The notes: generated from the sequence alone by a model not told the origin. A DNA stretch of 64,000 bases from Pseudorasbora parva (GCF_024679245.1 NC_090178.1:46385072-46449071); one strand, 5' to 3'. Positions 25,645-34,142 are shown, counted from the stretch's first letter. A program made the numbers and translations.

Positions 25645-26374
25645 CACTAGTTAAAATGCTAATTCTTGATATCACCAATGACATCACTCACATAAATATG
25701 AATTCTTGATATCAATAACTGAATTTAAACTGGTAAAAACTCAAATTCTTGATATCTGTAATTGTATTTTCACTAGTTAAATCCCGTCTGTCATTCAAAA
25801 TCAGTTTTTAATAATTTTTTTTGCTTATTAAAATTACAATTTCACATATCAGAAACACTATTCTCAGTAGTAAAAATCATATTTTTTTCAAATGTCTGTT
25901 CTTGAAATCAACAATTTGATTGATTGATTGATTTTCAATTTAGTTGAAATGTTATTTTCTGATATTCGGAATGTGATTGTTGCTAGTAAAGCCATTTTAG
26001 ATATCTGAAATTACTCTCCTAATTATTGATATCAGAAATACATGTCCAGATATCAGAAATAACATGTTGGAATGCATTTACAGATATGACAAAATTACAT
26101 TTTAACTCTATGACAACTGAGTTCTTGATATCATTTTTTTTTTTTTTTTTTTTTTTACAAGTAATCATGTTGGTCTATATGAATTTAAAAATATATATTA
26201 ATATAGGAAATAACGTCCTCTAGTCTCTGGCAACACATGCTTGTTCTTTAGGCTATTCTCTCCAAAGTGATGGAGACTTTCCAAATGTGCTCCAGCATGG
26301 TGACCCCCGACGGAGACCCCCTCTCGCCCGTATGCTCCTTCGCCTGGATACTCCTGGTGTAAATCTGAACCCAT
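6686..26374 (-). CDS. lin28a: lin28a: Lin-28 homolog A RNA-binding protein (four coding exons, spliced)
   Basis: Coding exons are 26344-26374, 24447-24622, 16814-16998 and 6686-6896. Joined they give 603 nt, 200 residues plus stop, close to my recollection of about 202 for zebrafish Lin28a. Order: short N-terminus and acidic TEEEE stretch; cold-shock domain with RNP motifs [11 protein letters not shown] and VDVFVHQ across exons 2-3; basic linker [16 protein letters not shown]; two CCHC knuckles (CX2CX4HX4C) in exon 4; Ser/Pro-rich tail. Known role of the family: cytoplasmic/nuclear RNA binding, blocking let-7 precursor processing via the GGAG motif, and control of developmental timing and pluripotency. 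A fish paralogue (a lin28ab-type gene) is possible. Introns are 1.7, 7.4 and 9.9 kb, enlarged by repeats. The first exon is less certain (see exon entries). Confidence 0.95.
6955..7235 (+). repeat. Degenerate L2-type LINE tail fragments
   Basis: Words such as GAACTGAGCTGGATGATGACA and CTGTTATCACTCTAAAGCTGC match the 3' tails of the L2-like elements at 9500-9760 and 58800-58990. The copy is broken and interrupted by an AAAGGGATACTTCACC segment. It is intronic to lin28a. Confidence 0.5.
7242..7749. mobile_element. MITE with GGCTGCGTCCGAAA ends
   Basis: The left end GGCTGCGTCCGAAACC and right end GGTTTTCGGACGCAGCC are inverted. The interior is repetitive (CTGCCTTCGGAGGAC / GATAAGGCAGTGAGG) without coding frames, about 508 bp. 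It lies in lin28a intron 3. Confidence 0.75.
7868..9759 (+). mobile_element. L2/CR1-type LINE fragment (broken ORF2 and 3' tail)
   Basis: Reverse transcriptase pieces read [43 protein letters not shown] and, after a frameshift, [10 protein letters not shown] further piece at 8425-8829 has [11 protein letters not shown] and [11 protein letters not shown], typical of the L2 clade. Stops and frameshifts break the frame. The 3' end carries GCTGCTTTAAAACAATCTTT and ends in AAAGGTGACTTGAC, as in the related tail at 58989. It is truncated at its 5' end and intronic to lin28a. Confidence 0.9.
10199..10723 (-). mobile_element. Non-autonomous element, family A copy (inverted relative to 56680)
   Basis: This is the reverse complement of most of the element at 56680-57390: shared words are CGTTTACATGCCGCGC, TCGGCTTATTAGGCATAATC and AGCGTTTTGACTGAACCTC. 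Ends resemble AGATGCACACC and GAACGTGCATGGAG. No intact coding frame is present. Confidence 0.7.
10805..12207. mobile_element. Non-autonomous DNA transposon, about 1.4 kb
   Basis: The ends AAGCTGGGCATACACTGTGC and GCACAGTGTATGCCCGGCTT are inverted. The AT-rich interior is non-coding apart from short chance frames. A shorter element with similar CACACTGTGCGATTTT ends is at 17398-17940. Superfamily cannot be told without a target duplication. Confidence 0.7.
12372..12910 (-). repeat. L2-type LINE 3' tail, minus orientation
   Basis: On the minus strand it reads like the tail at 9500-9760. The plus-strand words TTTATTTATACAGCGCTTTT, GATTGTTTCAAAGCAGCTTC and GGTTCTCCTCTGG are the complements. It is truncated with no coding part. 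From about 12910 to 14050 the lin28a intron holds no feature I recognise. Confidence 0.6.
14056..14110. repeat. (CA)n microsatellite
   Basis: About 27 uninterrupted AC units. The minus-strand frame through it is a poly Val-Cys artefact. Confidence 0.98.
14111..14345 (-). repeat. Dispersed repeat with CCCCTAAACCTACCCATCAC core
   Basis: It contains the complement of the TGATGGGTAGGTTTAGGGG core found as an array at 55690-56340, singly at 58040-58100, and in part at 38785-38812. It ends TGTCCCCATAAACCACA. It abuts the minisatellite. Confidence 0.6.
14348..14754. repeat. 30-bp minisatellite, about 13.6 units
   Basis: The unit is TAATCCAGTAG(A/C)C CCGCCCACCGACTC(G/A)TC. Period is exactly 30 with almost no indels, so frames stay open on both strands (decapeptide [10 protein letters not shown] on plus). 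Variant bases suggest a three-unit, about 90-bp higher-order repeat from the fourth unit on. It lies in lin28a intron 3. Confidence 0.97.
14837..15243 (+). repeat. Dispersed repeat family B, copy 1
   Basis: It matches, in reverse orientation, 41747-42245. Shared words are AACAGAGCATACCTTTAGCA, GGGCCAGG(G/A)CTCGCAAAGCC, TCATTCTGGTTGC and CCGTGGGCGTTTACTTCC. A third partial match is at 19255-19290. No coding frame is present. Confidence 0.65.
15498..16118. mobile_element. MITE with CATAGACTGTAAA ends
   Basis: The left end CATAGACTGTAAAATAGAAC continues as GGACGTAGTGTCCGTGACG and is inverted at the right end as CGTCACGGACACTACGTCC...TTTACAGTCTATG. Inner arms (GCCGTTCTGAAGC, GGGCGTCGCCATCTTGTGAGC) also pair, giving near full-length inverted arms. 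It lies in lin28a intron 3. Confidence 0.8.
16262..16340. repeat. (CA)n microsatellite
   Basis: A run of CA units with one CATA interruption near its start. Confidence 0.98.
16814..16998 (-). CDS. lin28a: lin28a exon 3 (second half of cold-shock domain)
   Basis: It is preceded by a TTTTCTCAG acceptor and followed by a GTCAGT donor; 185 nt, phase 0 in and phase 2 out. It encodes [19 protein letters not shown] and the rest of the cold-shock beta-barrel, then [18 protein letters not shown], the basic linker. SKLHMEGF is the LIN28A form; as I recall LIN28B reads SKLFMEGF, which favours lin28a over lin28b. Confidence 0.98.
17179..18476. mobile_element. TTAA-flanked element with about 220-bp inverted arms
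   Basis: The ends AGGTGTAGTTCACCCAAAAA and GGGTGAACTAACCGT are inverted and flanked by TTAA at 17175-17178 and 18477-18480. The arms contain the same minus/plus reading frame ([20 protein letters not shown]) in opposite directions. Another element (17398-17940) is inserted in the left arm. Same broad family as 1028-1543. Confidence 0.75.
17398..17940. mobile_element. Nested non-autonomous element with CACACTGTGCGATTTT ends
   Basis: The left end AAAGCCAGGTGCACACTGTG and right end AATCGCACAGTGTGCAGGACC are inverted. It interrupts the TTAA element at 17179-18476. End similarity links it to 10805-12207. Confidence 0.6.
18617..18658. repeat. Interrupted (CA)n microsatellite
   Basis: Two CA runs separated by TCCCCCACAG. 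Confidence 0.95.
19293..19483. mobile_element. Palindromic MITE with CACTGTAAAAAA ends
   Basis: The outer words CACTGTAAAAAAATGGCTCC and GGAGCCATGTTTTTTTACAG pair, as do AATTGAAAATTGTCTAGTTA and TAACTAGAAAATTTTCAATT. Nearly the whole 190 bp can fold into one hairpin. It lies in lin28a intron 2/3 sequence with no coding content. Confidence 0.8.
20125..20290 (+). repeat. Degenerate L2-type LINE tail
   Basis: Words CTGACACTGTTGGATGAGAAC and GAACTGAGCTGAATAACGACA echo the 3' tail at 58800-58860. Short and decayed; in lin28a intron 2. Confidence 0.45.
20487..21700. mobile_element. Large inverted-repeat element, about 1.2 kb
   Basis: The left arm words TTTTGTAGAGGACGTC, GAGATTTGGAGCCACATTAC, TATGCCAACGATGACC and GTTTGCATGCCTGTAACTC have inverted partners on the right: CCTCTACAAAAC, GTAATGTGGCTCCAAATCTC, GGTCATTGTTGGTATATAATG and ATTTACAGGAATGCAAACC. 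Arms are roughly 450 bp each. In lin28a intron 2; no coding frame. Confidence 0.7.
22250..22562. repeat. Dispersed repeat, copy 2 of the 100-335 family
   Basis: It shares GGGATGATG, TAGGCCAAAACCC, GCATTTTAGCACTTC and AAAGCCTGAAAGAAGGTC with the first copy. The rest of 22560-23420 shows no recognisable feature. Confidence 0.45.
23427..24128. mobile_element. Non-autonomous DNA transposon with CATGGGCGTCGGAA ends
   Basis: The ends CATGGGCGTCGGAAGC and GGTTCCGACGCCCATG are inverted; AAAAAGTGGGTGGGTC inside has a direct-strand echo near the right end. It is about 700 bp and carries a tRNA-like SINE piece. In lin28a intron 2. Confidence 0.75.
23788..23932 (+). repeat. Decayed tRNA-derived SINE
   Basis: GGGGTACGACGCATGGC resembles a box A region and TAGGTTCGAATCCGCC is a good box B / T-arm. 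It ends in AATAAAAAAAGAG. It is too diverged to be a functional tRNA; it looks like a SINE inserted in the surrounding element. Confidence 0.6.
24447..24622 (-). CDS. lin28a: lin28a exon 2 (acidic N-terminus and first half of cold-shock domain)
   Basis: Acceptor TTTTGCAG, donor CAG|GTACGT; 176 nt, phase 1 in, phase 0 out. It encodes [10 protein letters not shown] (close to zebrafish Lin28a as I recall it) then [18 protein letters not shown] (RNP1) and VDVFVHQ (RNP2). Confidence 0.97.
25556..25644. repeat. (AT)n microsatellite followed by a 30-nt T run
   Basis: About 29 AT units followed directly by an uninterrupted T tract. In lin28a intron 1. Confidence 0.98.
25645..26156. repeat. Degenerate repeat region rich in TTCTTGATATC
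   Basis: AATTCTTGATATC or close variants (TGATATCAGAAAT, AGATATCTGAAAT) occur at irregular 40-100 bp spacing on both strands, with CACTAGTTAAA words between them, ending in a T run (26133-26156). It looks like an old expanded palindromic repeat in lin28a intron 1. Confidence 0.6.
26344..26374 (-). CDS. lin28a: lin28a candidate exon 1 ([12 protein letters not shown] donor)
   Basis: The context CTCACCATGG is an excellent Kozak start. It gives 10 codons plus one base (31 nt), the same length and phase as I recall for mammalian LIN28A (MGS...QQFA|GG). The donor would be CCAG|GCGAAG, a non-canonical GC donor that otherwise fits the consensus. Joined to exon 2 it reads [15 protein letters not shown]. 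Competes with the exon at 26657-26675. Confidence 0.55.
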
Positions 26375-26656
26375 GGTGAGCGGAATTAAATCCACGCGCG
26401 CGGTTTCCTTCAGCGCGGGCCTAAAAACCTTCCTCAGGTCTCACTCTCACAACTCCAGAAACAACGGGAGCAAAACAAAGCGGAGCTCCACGATAACCTC
26501 CCGTACGCGAGTGCACGAGGGAGTGGGGGGTCTGGAGGAAAACCACACGGAAACATGAAAGACAATGCAGGGACCCCCAGCCCCCCGCGCCCGTGTCTCC
26601 TAAATAAGCAACACCTTGATGAAGAGGGCCAGAACCTCCAAAAACAAATGACATAC

Positions 26657-26675
26657 CCTCTGCCATGGGCTCCAC
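26657..26675 (-). CDS. lin28a: lin28a alternative exon 1 (MEPMAEG, GT donor)
   Basis: ATGGAGCCCATGGCAGAGG is followed by GTATGT, a strong canonical donor, in phase 1, so it joins exon 2 as MEPMAEGGCTKT. Both ATGs have favourable context. It lies just downstream of the promoter-like NF-Y/E-box stretch, which favours it as the main start. Confidence 0.5.
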
Positions 26676-26699
26676 TCAGTGCGTGTTCAGTTCGGGATG

Positions 26700-26930
26700 T
26701 GTGCGTTAAATCTCGCTTCTCCAGGTGATCTCTAGCTCGGCACTGATGCTTCTCATGCTCGACCCCCTCTCTCTCACACAGTTTCGGTCAAGTCCACGTG
26801 ATTCCCAATCACTCTCCCCTCCAGGATGACCAACACATTCCTCAATGGATGCACCCCCCTTGTCCAAAACAGACCAATCACACTTAGAGACCACCGTGCA
26901 GGAGTCCGGCCCCCAACTCTATCACGCATA
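26700..26930 (-). promoter_or_regulatory. lin28a: Putative lin28a promoter
   Basis: It holds two inverted CCAAT boxes, ATTGG on the minus strand (26805-26809 and 26874-26878; about 69 bp apart), and a CACGTG E-box at 26795-26800. The whole block from about 26240 to 26930 is richer in CpG than its surroundings. The transcription start is inferred to be near 26690-26760; no TATA box is seen. Confidence 0.5.
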
Positions 26931-26975
26931 GGTGACCACAACAACCCTAACATTAGGCATGGACGACACTTTGGA

Positions 26976-27545
26976 AAGGGTGAACATTAATGAGCGCTTT
27001 TACATGCACGCTCTAACCCGATTATTTACTAATCCGACAATGCATGATATCCAGTTTTCCTTTAATCGGATTATAAGCAACCGCGAGGTTTTTGTCCTTT
27101 TTACCCCGATTTCGCCATTGTAAACACTAGTAGGCTACTTGACCCAAGAAAATATAAAAATGTCTTCTCATCAAATAGCCTTTGCACGAGAGGATAATAT
27201 ATCCTCCTTTAATGCTTCATTTAACATAGGCCTAATTGACCCAACCATCCCATGGTAATGCGTAGTACGTGTGTGCAATATCGTGGAATGTGTGCATATG
27301 ATACGATAAAGTGACAAAATGATAAACTAATTTTGGCACGAGGTTGCACACTCGTAGTATTGATAGGCATAATACATGGAACATGGGTACTCGAATACTG
27401 CGTTTTGACGTCACTGCCGGGAAATATCCCGATTTATTAATAAATGTCTTAAAAATTAAGTTTCTCTTCATTGATTTGCATGTAAAACGGGACAATGCAG
27501 GTTATTTTAATAAGCTGATATTTGGGACTGTGCGTATATCAATGA
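26976..27545. repeat. Degenerate family A element
   Basis: GCGCTTTTACATGCACGCTC near the left, AATCGGATTATAAGC inside, and GATTTGCATGTAAAACGGG with TAATAAGCTGATATTTGGG at the right echo the element at 56680-57390. A segment with CAATATCGTGGAATGTGTGC (27277 on) resembles the insert at 38640-38860. Confidence 0.5.
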
Positions 27546-30164
27546 CAACATCATAGCGAGATATTTGGAATAATTCTTAACGGTGTAGCCTATTTCTTTC
27601 ATTAACTTTGAATATTTTTGGATGTTTCTAAATTAAATGGTCTCAAAATGTTCAAAAAGAGAGTATGAACATGGTTTTAATGTTTGACATTGCAACGTCA
27701 AAGCAGAAACCATAATTTTAAGTAGCCTAATTTAAATCATTCATAATTACAATTAATAATTACAACTCATTTATAAGCTCCAAAAATTCTAAAGATATGC
27801 TATTAAAACGCTTTGTTAAATCGAGGATTCATGCATGTGCTCTATAGCCTACTTTACAAAATCATTAGCCTATGTTTAGCTACAACAAATGCACCTTCAA
27901 CATGTTTAGGCTATACGTAAATATTCTCACTTTTCTTTTAATCCAACAACATTAGGCCTATGGAATAAAATCTGGCCAAACCGATTATTAGGATGATAAA
28001 CAAGTTTTGCATGAATTGAATGAATGCAACATCCAGTGTTGTGCACGCGCAGAACAAACACAAAACATAGCCATCTACCGTATTCAATATGATTCATTTC
28101 ACACAGTAGCCTATCATAATGATTGATTACAATCAAAGTATAAAAATGCAATGTGATCAGGATAAATTTACAGATAGGCCGACATATTTCGTTCATATTT
28201 CGGTTTTTAATGATGATAAAGATGGCGATAATGCTGGTGGCGATCTACTACTGGTGTTATTCAAGTAAAAAAAGGAAAGGAAGACATCACTGAAACAACA
28301 TTAAAGCATTTTCTTGCGATAAATCAGACAGAAATAGTCGTTTAATTAAATAATTTCAGGTTAGCATTTCTACAGTGGTTATTATTACAATAATACCATT
28401 TACAATAATATACAAACGAAACTACAAATAAATGAGTGATTTGTGCTGACATTGACAGTCGAAACCTCCAAAGGTTAGCCTGTTAAATAATTGCGAATAT
28501 CTATAGCAGGCTATATCCAGATGTTTGTCGTTCTTTCACCATCACATCCGTTATTACATTTCGTAATTGCTTTCTGCAAATGAAATAACTATCAGATCAG
28601 TCATTTAAGCGTGTGCAGATCGAGATCCGGCGGCCCCAATGGCTCCCAGATGCAGGAGAAGATGCCCTCCCCCATCCAAACAATCAATAATCAAACAACA
28701 ACGCCAATTGATCAGTGCACGGTTACTATGGTGATGCAACAAGTCGCCTACCTATCAATAACCCCCAATTCCAATTGCATTTGTGCGCAAGGAGCACGCA
28801 TTACTGCGCATGCGCCACATCTCAAAGGCTTGAGCAGAAACGTGATATTTCTGTTTTCAATCATGGGGAAAACATGTTTTATTTTAAGGAAAACGATATA
28901 ATCTATTTTCATTTACATTTTTTCTTATGCACTGTGAAAAGATAAACTGATGAACTGCTATTATTACCTCAAAGAGCTATTTCTGCCTTATTTATTAACC
29001 CATTACATGACTTTTGTTCAGTGGTTTGTTCAGTGATAAATAATATTTTTTGACTTGAATAAAACCCTTTAACCATTTAATGTTATAGAAAGCTTTTACT
29101 AGTCATAGCGTGGCTGTAATGTTGTTGAATGTTTATTGATAAGGGTTTTTGTATTTGTCTGCAACTGCCCTAAGCAAAAATTAACTCTTCGTATAACTTT
29201 GTTCCACCTTTAAATAACCATCAAATCTTCTCAATATATTCTACATTACACTTCTCATAACAGATATCTGAATTATGTAGAAAAGGGAGAACTTAAGTCA
29301 TAATTCAGATTTCTGTTAAAGGTAAAACTTTAAACATCTTAATACAAGGTTTTAAATAAGAGCAGAGAGTCTTAAACTCAAAGTCATGGCTAAATTAAAA
29401 AGGTGATTTTTCTGAGCATATTGACAGATATTTGTTTTAATGATAAACTCAGTTTCACAGAAAACAACACTTCATATTTTATGTCATTATGTATCTCCAG
29501 TAAATCAAATGCATCTTGAAATAAAAATCTTTAGAGATTTGAACTGAAAAACTAAACAAATATATTGAGGAAAATTTCTTTTGTGATCAGAAGCTGGAGT
29601 CAAAGTTATTTCCATATGGTTGTGAGCAGAGCGATCTTATGTCAAATGAATTATAAAAAAGTAATAGATATCTAATGGAGGTACTTCTTTCAAACTCTGA
29701 AGGGTTGCTACTACAACTCATTGTGTCTCTCCTCAGACATTTAGAGAACATATGAACACAAAAAATCTGAAATTGATCTTCATAAAACCAGCAGAAAAAG
29801 TGGATTGCATTGTTTCTATGTGAAAACTAAAAATGAACAATATTAACCGTTTATAAAGTATAATGCATTGAAACACACGACAAACAGCCAATGTCAGATG
29901 TTACTAGGAATCTGCAAATATTATAATGCATATTAAGTTTTTTTACCATTATTTATGACAAGACATAATGCATTATAACGTACATTATGAATACCATTAT
30001 AATGCATTACACATAAAGGCTTTGTCACAAATGCTTCTCTTAAATTATACTTTAGTTTGGATTAGATTATTAATAGATTACAGAGGCAAATATGCAGAGA
30101 ACACGATCTTAACCATAACTGCTACATTTATGTTGAAAACTGATCACAATATGATACATTCAGT
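27546..30164. other. Gene-free AT-rich stretch
   Basis: No exon, transposase or obvious repeat is seen, apart from a CpG-containing block at about 28600-28830 with an NRF1-type site (separate entry) and TAATGCATTATAA words at 29920-30010. Confidence 0.5.
28805..28816. promoter_or_regulatory. Perfect NRF1-type palindrome
   Basis: TGCGCATGCGCC matches the NRF1 consensus (YGCGCAYGCGC). The 200 bp to the left also carries GGTTACTATGGTGATGCAAC, a weak RFX X-box-like word. This could be a promoter or enhancer of a gene outside the window; no transcript evidence is available here. Confidence 0.4.
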
Positions 30165-30168
30165 TTAA

Positions 30169-30366
30169 AGGGATAGTTCACACAAAAATGAAAATTCTAT
30201 GAAAAATGATGAGGGGAAAAAAACATTATGGAAATCAATGGGGCCAATCGACTGTTTCTTCAAAATATCACCTTTTGTGTCCAGCAGAAGAAAGAAACTC
30301 AGGTTTGGAACAACTTGAGGGTGAATAACTGATGACAGAAGTTTAATTTTGGGGTGAACTATCCCT
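30169..30366. mobile_element. Short TTAA-flanked MITE
   Basis: The ends AGGGATAGTTCACAC and GGGTGAACTATCCCT are inverted, with TTAA on the left and TTGA (one change) on the right. About 198 bp, same family as 1028-1543 and 17179-18476. Confidence 0.8.
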
Positions 30367-30687
30367 TTGAGGGTTATCCCTGAATGGTCCTTGGGGACAA
30401 ATGTGGGCAAAATCTTTTTTTTTTCTTTTTTTTTTAAAGTTTCCTTAATCTGAGCAGTACAAGACTCGGCTACTTCTCCTGAGTTTACCACCAGAACACA
30501 AACAAAGTTGGCCTTGATTCAACAATGTTAAGGGATTGGAAAAGTCCTTTGTGGACAAAACTGGCCACCTGTAATTCAGAGCAAGTTTTTGTTTGTCCAA
30601 TAAAAATCAATAAATCCAACACAATGCAGATCATACACACACACATAAATAAGGGGGTGATACAGCCATCTAGTGGCCAACTTACTA

Positions 30688-30874
30688 CACTGTCAGAAAA
30701 AAAAGGTACATTGCTGTCGCTGGGGCAGTACCCTAAGGTACAAAACCGAAAAGGTACTAATACACACTTTTAAAGTACTGATATGTGCTATTTAGGGGTG
30801 AGTAAGGTACCTTTTTACTTTTGTACCTTAGGGTCCTACCCCAGTGACAGCACTGGTCATTTTTTCTGACAGTG
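30688..30874. mobile_element. Palindromic MITE with CACTGTCAGAAAAA ends
   Basis: TA flanks both sides. The ends CACTGTCAGAAAA and TTTTTCTGACAGTG pair, then AAGGTACATTGCTGTCGCTG pairs with CAGTGACAGC. Nearly the whole 187 bp forms a hairpin. TA target duplication fits a Tc1/mariner-mobilised MITE. Confidence 0.85.
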
Positions 30875-32286
30875 TAGAATTAATATTTTTACTGACACAA
30901 CATAAAAATTATCATATTTTACATGAGTAATTTTGTAATTACATTCAAAAATTGTAGATTTATAAATACAATCATATCAGATAATACAAAAATACCAGAA
31001 AAAAAGAAGAAAAAAAATCACAAAAGAAAACAACACGTGTCCATGAAGGACTCATTAAGGGCTGCTCTTTGCAGGACGTTAAGGCCTTCATTTGTGTAAG
31101 GGTGCAGACTATTTAAGAGCCAAAAGCGTCAAGAATTTCAGCATGAGAGCACTTCTGACTGAATGACATTCATCCTCAAAAATGATCTGAAAAATGTTAT
31201 TATGTGCCAAATATTAAGGTCTCAGGTGCCGTGTTACTTATGTTTTCTTTGTTAATTTTGCTTAACTCAGTTAAAAGATTTTACTTAATTCCATATGTGA
31301 AATTTACTTTAAAAATCTGTGTAAAAACCTGCAAAAGAAAAAATTAAGTCCAATTTACTTGTTTTAGTTTTTTTTAGCCATGCAATATTCATTCAGATCA
31401 GCTTGTGTGGATATACTTCTTACTATTGTGTTTATTACAATAGTAAGACTACACACATACTGATTGTCCATCATTTTTTATATTCTATATCTGGATTAAA
31501 TTTGAATGGTATTGGCCAATTATAAACATTGTCAAATTATTAATGATTGAACCCTAATTATTAATTATAGCTCTTGTTCCCCGTTGATGATTATTAGCGG
31601 TCTCAGATCTGTTTTTGTCATGGTAGATGTAAAGGCTCCTATAGCGCTAAACCTTATTCTAATAAAGAAGAAGAAAGACTCATGCATCACTATGAAAAGT
31701 TTTGTGCCATGCATGTGCAAGAAATATGCCATATAATTAGCCAGAGAACCAATGTGTTCATTTTAGTGATGGGGAAACCAAAGCTTTCAAAACTGAATGA
31801 GATGAACCAGATGATGTGAAAATGATGAGCATTTTAAAAAACAGCCCAGCCTTCTGGTGACATCTGCTGGCAAATGTGTGTAAAAGACTTCAAATTCAGC
31901 CACAAAACACTACAGAAATGACAAAAATATAATAAACAAACCTTGCAGATATGACCTTATATGGCTAATACAATAGTTCAGGGGTTTCTTTAAAACAAAG
32001 TTTCTGATTAATTTATTTTAAGGTGTCCGTGTTTACAGTGTAATTATACAATTATGTGTAATTTTGTATGTAAAAATAATGAACATGTACTTAGGGTTAG
32101 TTGCATGTAATTATGCACAATTTATTAAATTATAGTAACATAAGGACACTAAAATTAAGTGTTTTCTTCAGTTTTGTTCTCAATTGTCTCTAATACAATA
32201 TAATTTGTCTACTCATATAAAAAGTAGTTTTATGGTTTTAAATTTACTATTGTCTATTAAAAAATAAGCAAGTATAGCACTGGTAC
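30875..32286. other. Gene-free AT-rich stretch
   Basis: No coding or RNA feature is recognised. CTAATAAAGAAGAAGAAAG near 31660-31677 looks like the 3' tail of an old retroposon, but no body is visible. Confidence 0.4.
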
Positions 32287-32288
32287 TA

Positions 32289-33882
32289 CAACCCCAAATC
32301 AGAAAAAGTTTGGACAGTTTGGAAAACGCAAATAAAAAAAGAAAGTAATGATTTCTAAATTTACTTTGACTTGTATTTCATTGCAGACAATATGAACACA
32401 AAATATTTCATGCTTTGTCTGGTCAACTTCATGTCATTTGTAAATATGCATCCTTTCCTGTCATTCAGACCTGCAACACATTTCAAAAAAAGTTGGGACA
32501 GGAGCAATTTAGGGCTAGTAATGAGGTAAAAGGGTTAAATAATGATGTGATTTGAAACAGGTGATGTCAACAGGTGATTGAAATTATGATTTGGTACAAA
32601 AGCAGCATCCAAGAAAGATCTAATCCTTTAAAGCAAAGATGGGCCGAGGATCGCCAGTTTGCCAACAAATACGTGAGAAAATAATTTAAATGTTTAAAAA
32701 CAATGTTCCTCAAAGAAAGATAGGAAGAGATTTGGATATTTCACATTCAACAGTGCATAACATAATTACAAGATTCAAGTAATCTGGAGGAATTTCAGTG
32801 CGTAAAGGACAAGGCCGCAAGCCTAAGCTGAACAACCGTGATCTCCGATCCCTCAGGCGGCACTGCATCAAGAATCGTCATTCATCTATAAGCGATATCA
32901 CCACATGGGCTCAGGACTACTTTGGCAAACCTTTGTCAAGTACCACAATACGTAGTTACATCCACAAATGCCAGTTAAAACTGTACTGTGCCAAAAGGAA
33001 GCCTTATGTTAACAGTGTCCAGAAGCGCCGTCAACTTCTCTGGGCTCGGAGGCATCTGGGATGGACCATCACACAGTGGAAATGTGTGCTGTGGTCAGAT
33101 GAATCAGTATTTCAGGTATTTTTTGGGAGGAATGGACGCCGTGTGCTCCGGACCAAAGAAGAAAAGGATCATCCAGACTGTTACCAGCAACAAGTCCAAA
33201 AGCCAGGGTCTGTCATGGTATGCGGTTGTGTCAGTGCCCTTGGCAAAGGTAACTTGCACTTCTGTGAAGGCACCATTAATGCTGAAAAGTACATAGAGAT
33301 TTTGGAGCATAATATGCTGCCTTCAAGAAGATATCTTTTCCAGGGACGTCCATGCATATTTCAACAAGACAATGCAAAACCACATTCTGCACACATTACA
33401 AAGTCCTGGCTGCAGAGGAAGAGGGGACGGGTACTTGACTGGCCTGCCTGCAGTCCCGACCGGTCTCCAATAGAGAATGTGAGGCACATTTTGAAGCGCA
33501 AAATGCGACAACGAAGACCCCGTACTGTTGCCCACCTTAAGACTTGTTTGCAGGAAGAATGGGACAAAATTCCACCTGAAACACTTCATCACTTGGTGTC
33601 TTCAGTCCCTAAACGTCTTTTTAGTGTTGTGAAAAGCAATGGCAACATTACAAAGTGGTAAATGCTTTACTGTCCCAACTTTTTTTGAAATGTGTTGCAG
33701 GTCTAAATGACAGGAAAGGATGCATATTTACAAATGACATGAAGTTGACCAGACAAAACATAAAATATTTTGTGTTCATATTGTCTGCAATGAAATACAA
33801 GTCAAAGTAATTTTAGAAATCACTTCTTTTTTATTTTATTTGCACATTCCATACTGTCCCAACTTTTTCTGATTTGGGGTTG
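32289..33882 (+). mobile_element. Tc1-like transposon, complete ends
   Basis: TA flanks both sides (32287-32288, 33883-33884). The ends CAACCCCAAATCAGAAAAAG and CTTTTTCTGATTTGGGGTTG are perfect inverted repeats of at least 20 bp, and longer arms (CTGCAACACATTTC / GAAATGTGTTGCAG) also pair. About 1.59 kb. The best preserved transposon in the window. Confidence 0.95.
32639..33661 (+). pseudogene. Tc1-type transposase with two in-frame stops
   Basis: The frame starts at an ATG (MGRGSPVCQQIREK) and would give about 340 residues. TAA codons interrupt it at 32687-32689 and 32780-32782, both in the N-terminal DNA-binding domain. The remaining 287 codons are open: GQGRKPKL, the second HTH, SDESVFQVF (first Asp), QQDNAKPHSA (second Asp), CSPDRSPIEN (Glu). 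The DDE core is intact, so a catalytic domain without its N-terminal DNA-binding part could in principle be made, but no transposition is expected. Confidence 0.9.
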
Positions 33883-34142
33883 TACTATTGGGTAGAGAAA
33901 ACCTTAATGTGGTATTATTTTTGAGAATATTCCAAAAGCAAACATATTTGTATGTAAGTGTCAGGGCTTGCTATAGCGGTAACAGACATATTTTGTAACT
34001 GTGTATTTTGGAAAGTCGTTTTCCTGTACTCAAGTGAAGTCTTGAGTATGGTAAAAATAGTAAAAGTAGAATAGTAGTCTGTAATGTGGGATATCAGTGA
34101 TATTAAAAGACCAAATACAATATAAACCTTACTGATTATGTA

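Noticed and set aside
26421..26675. 84-codon frame starting MEPMAEGMSFVFGG
   Set aside because: Only the first 19 nt are likely coding; a strong GTATGT donor follows directly, and the rest shows no similarity to any Lin28 N-terminus.
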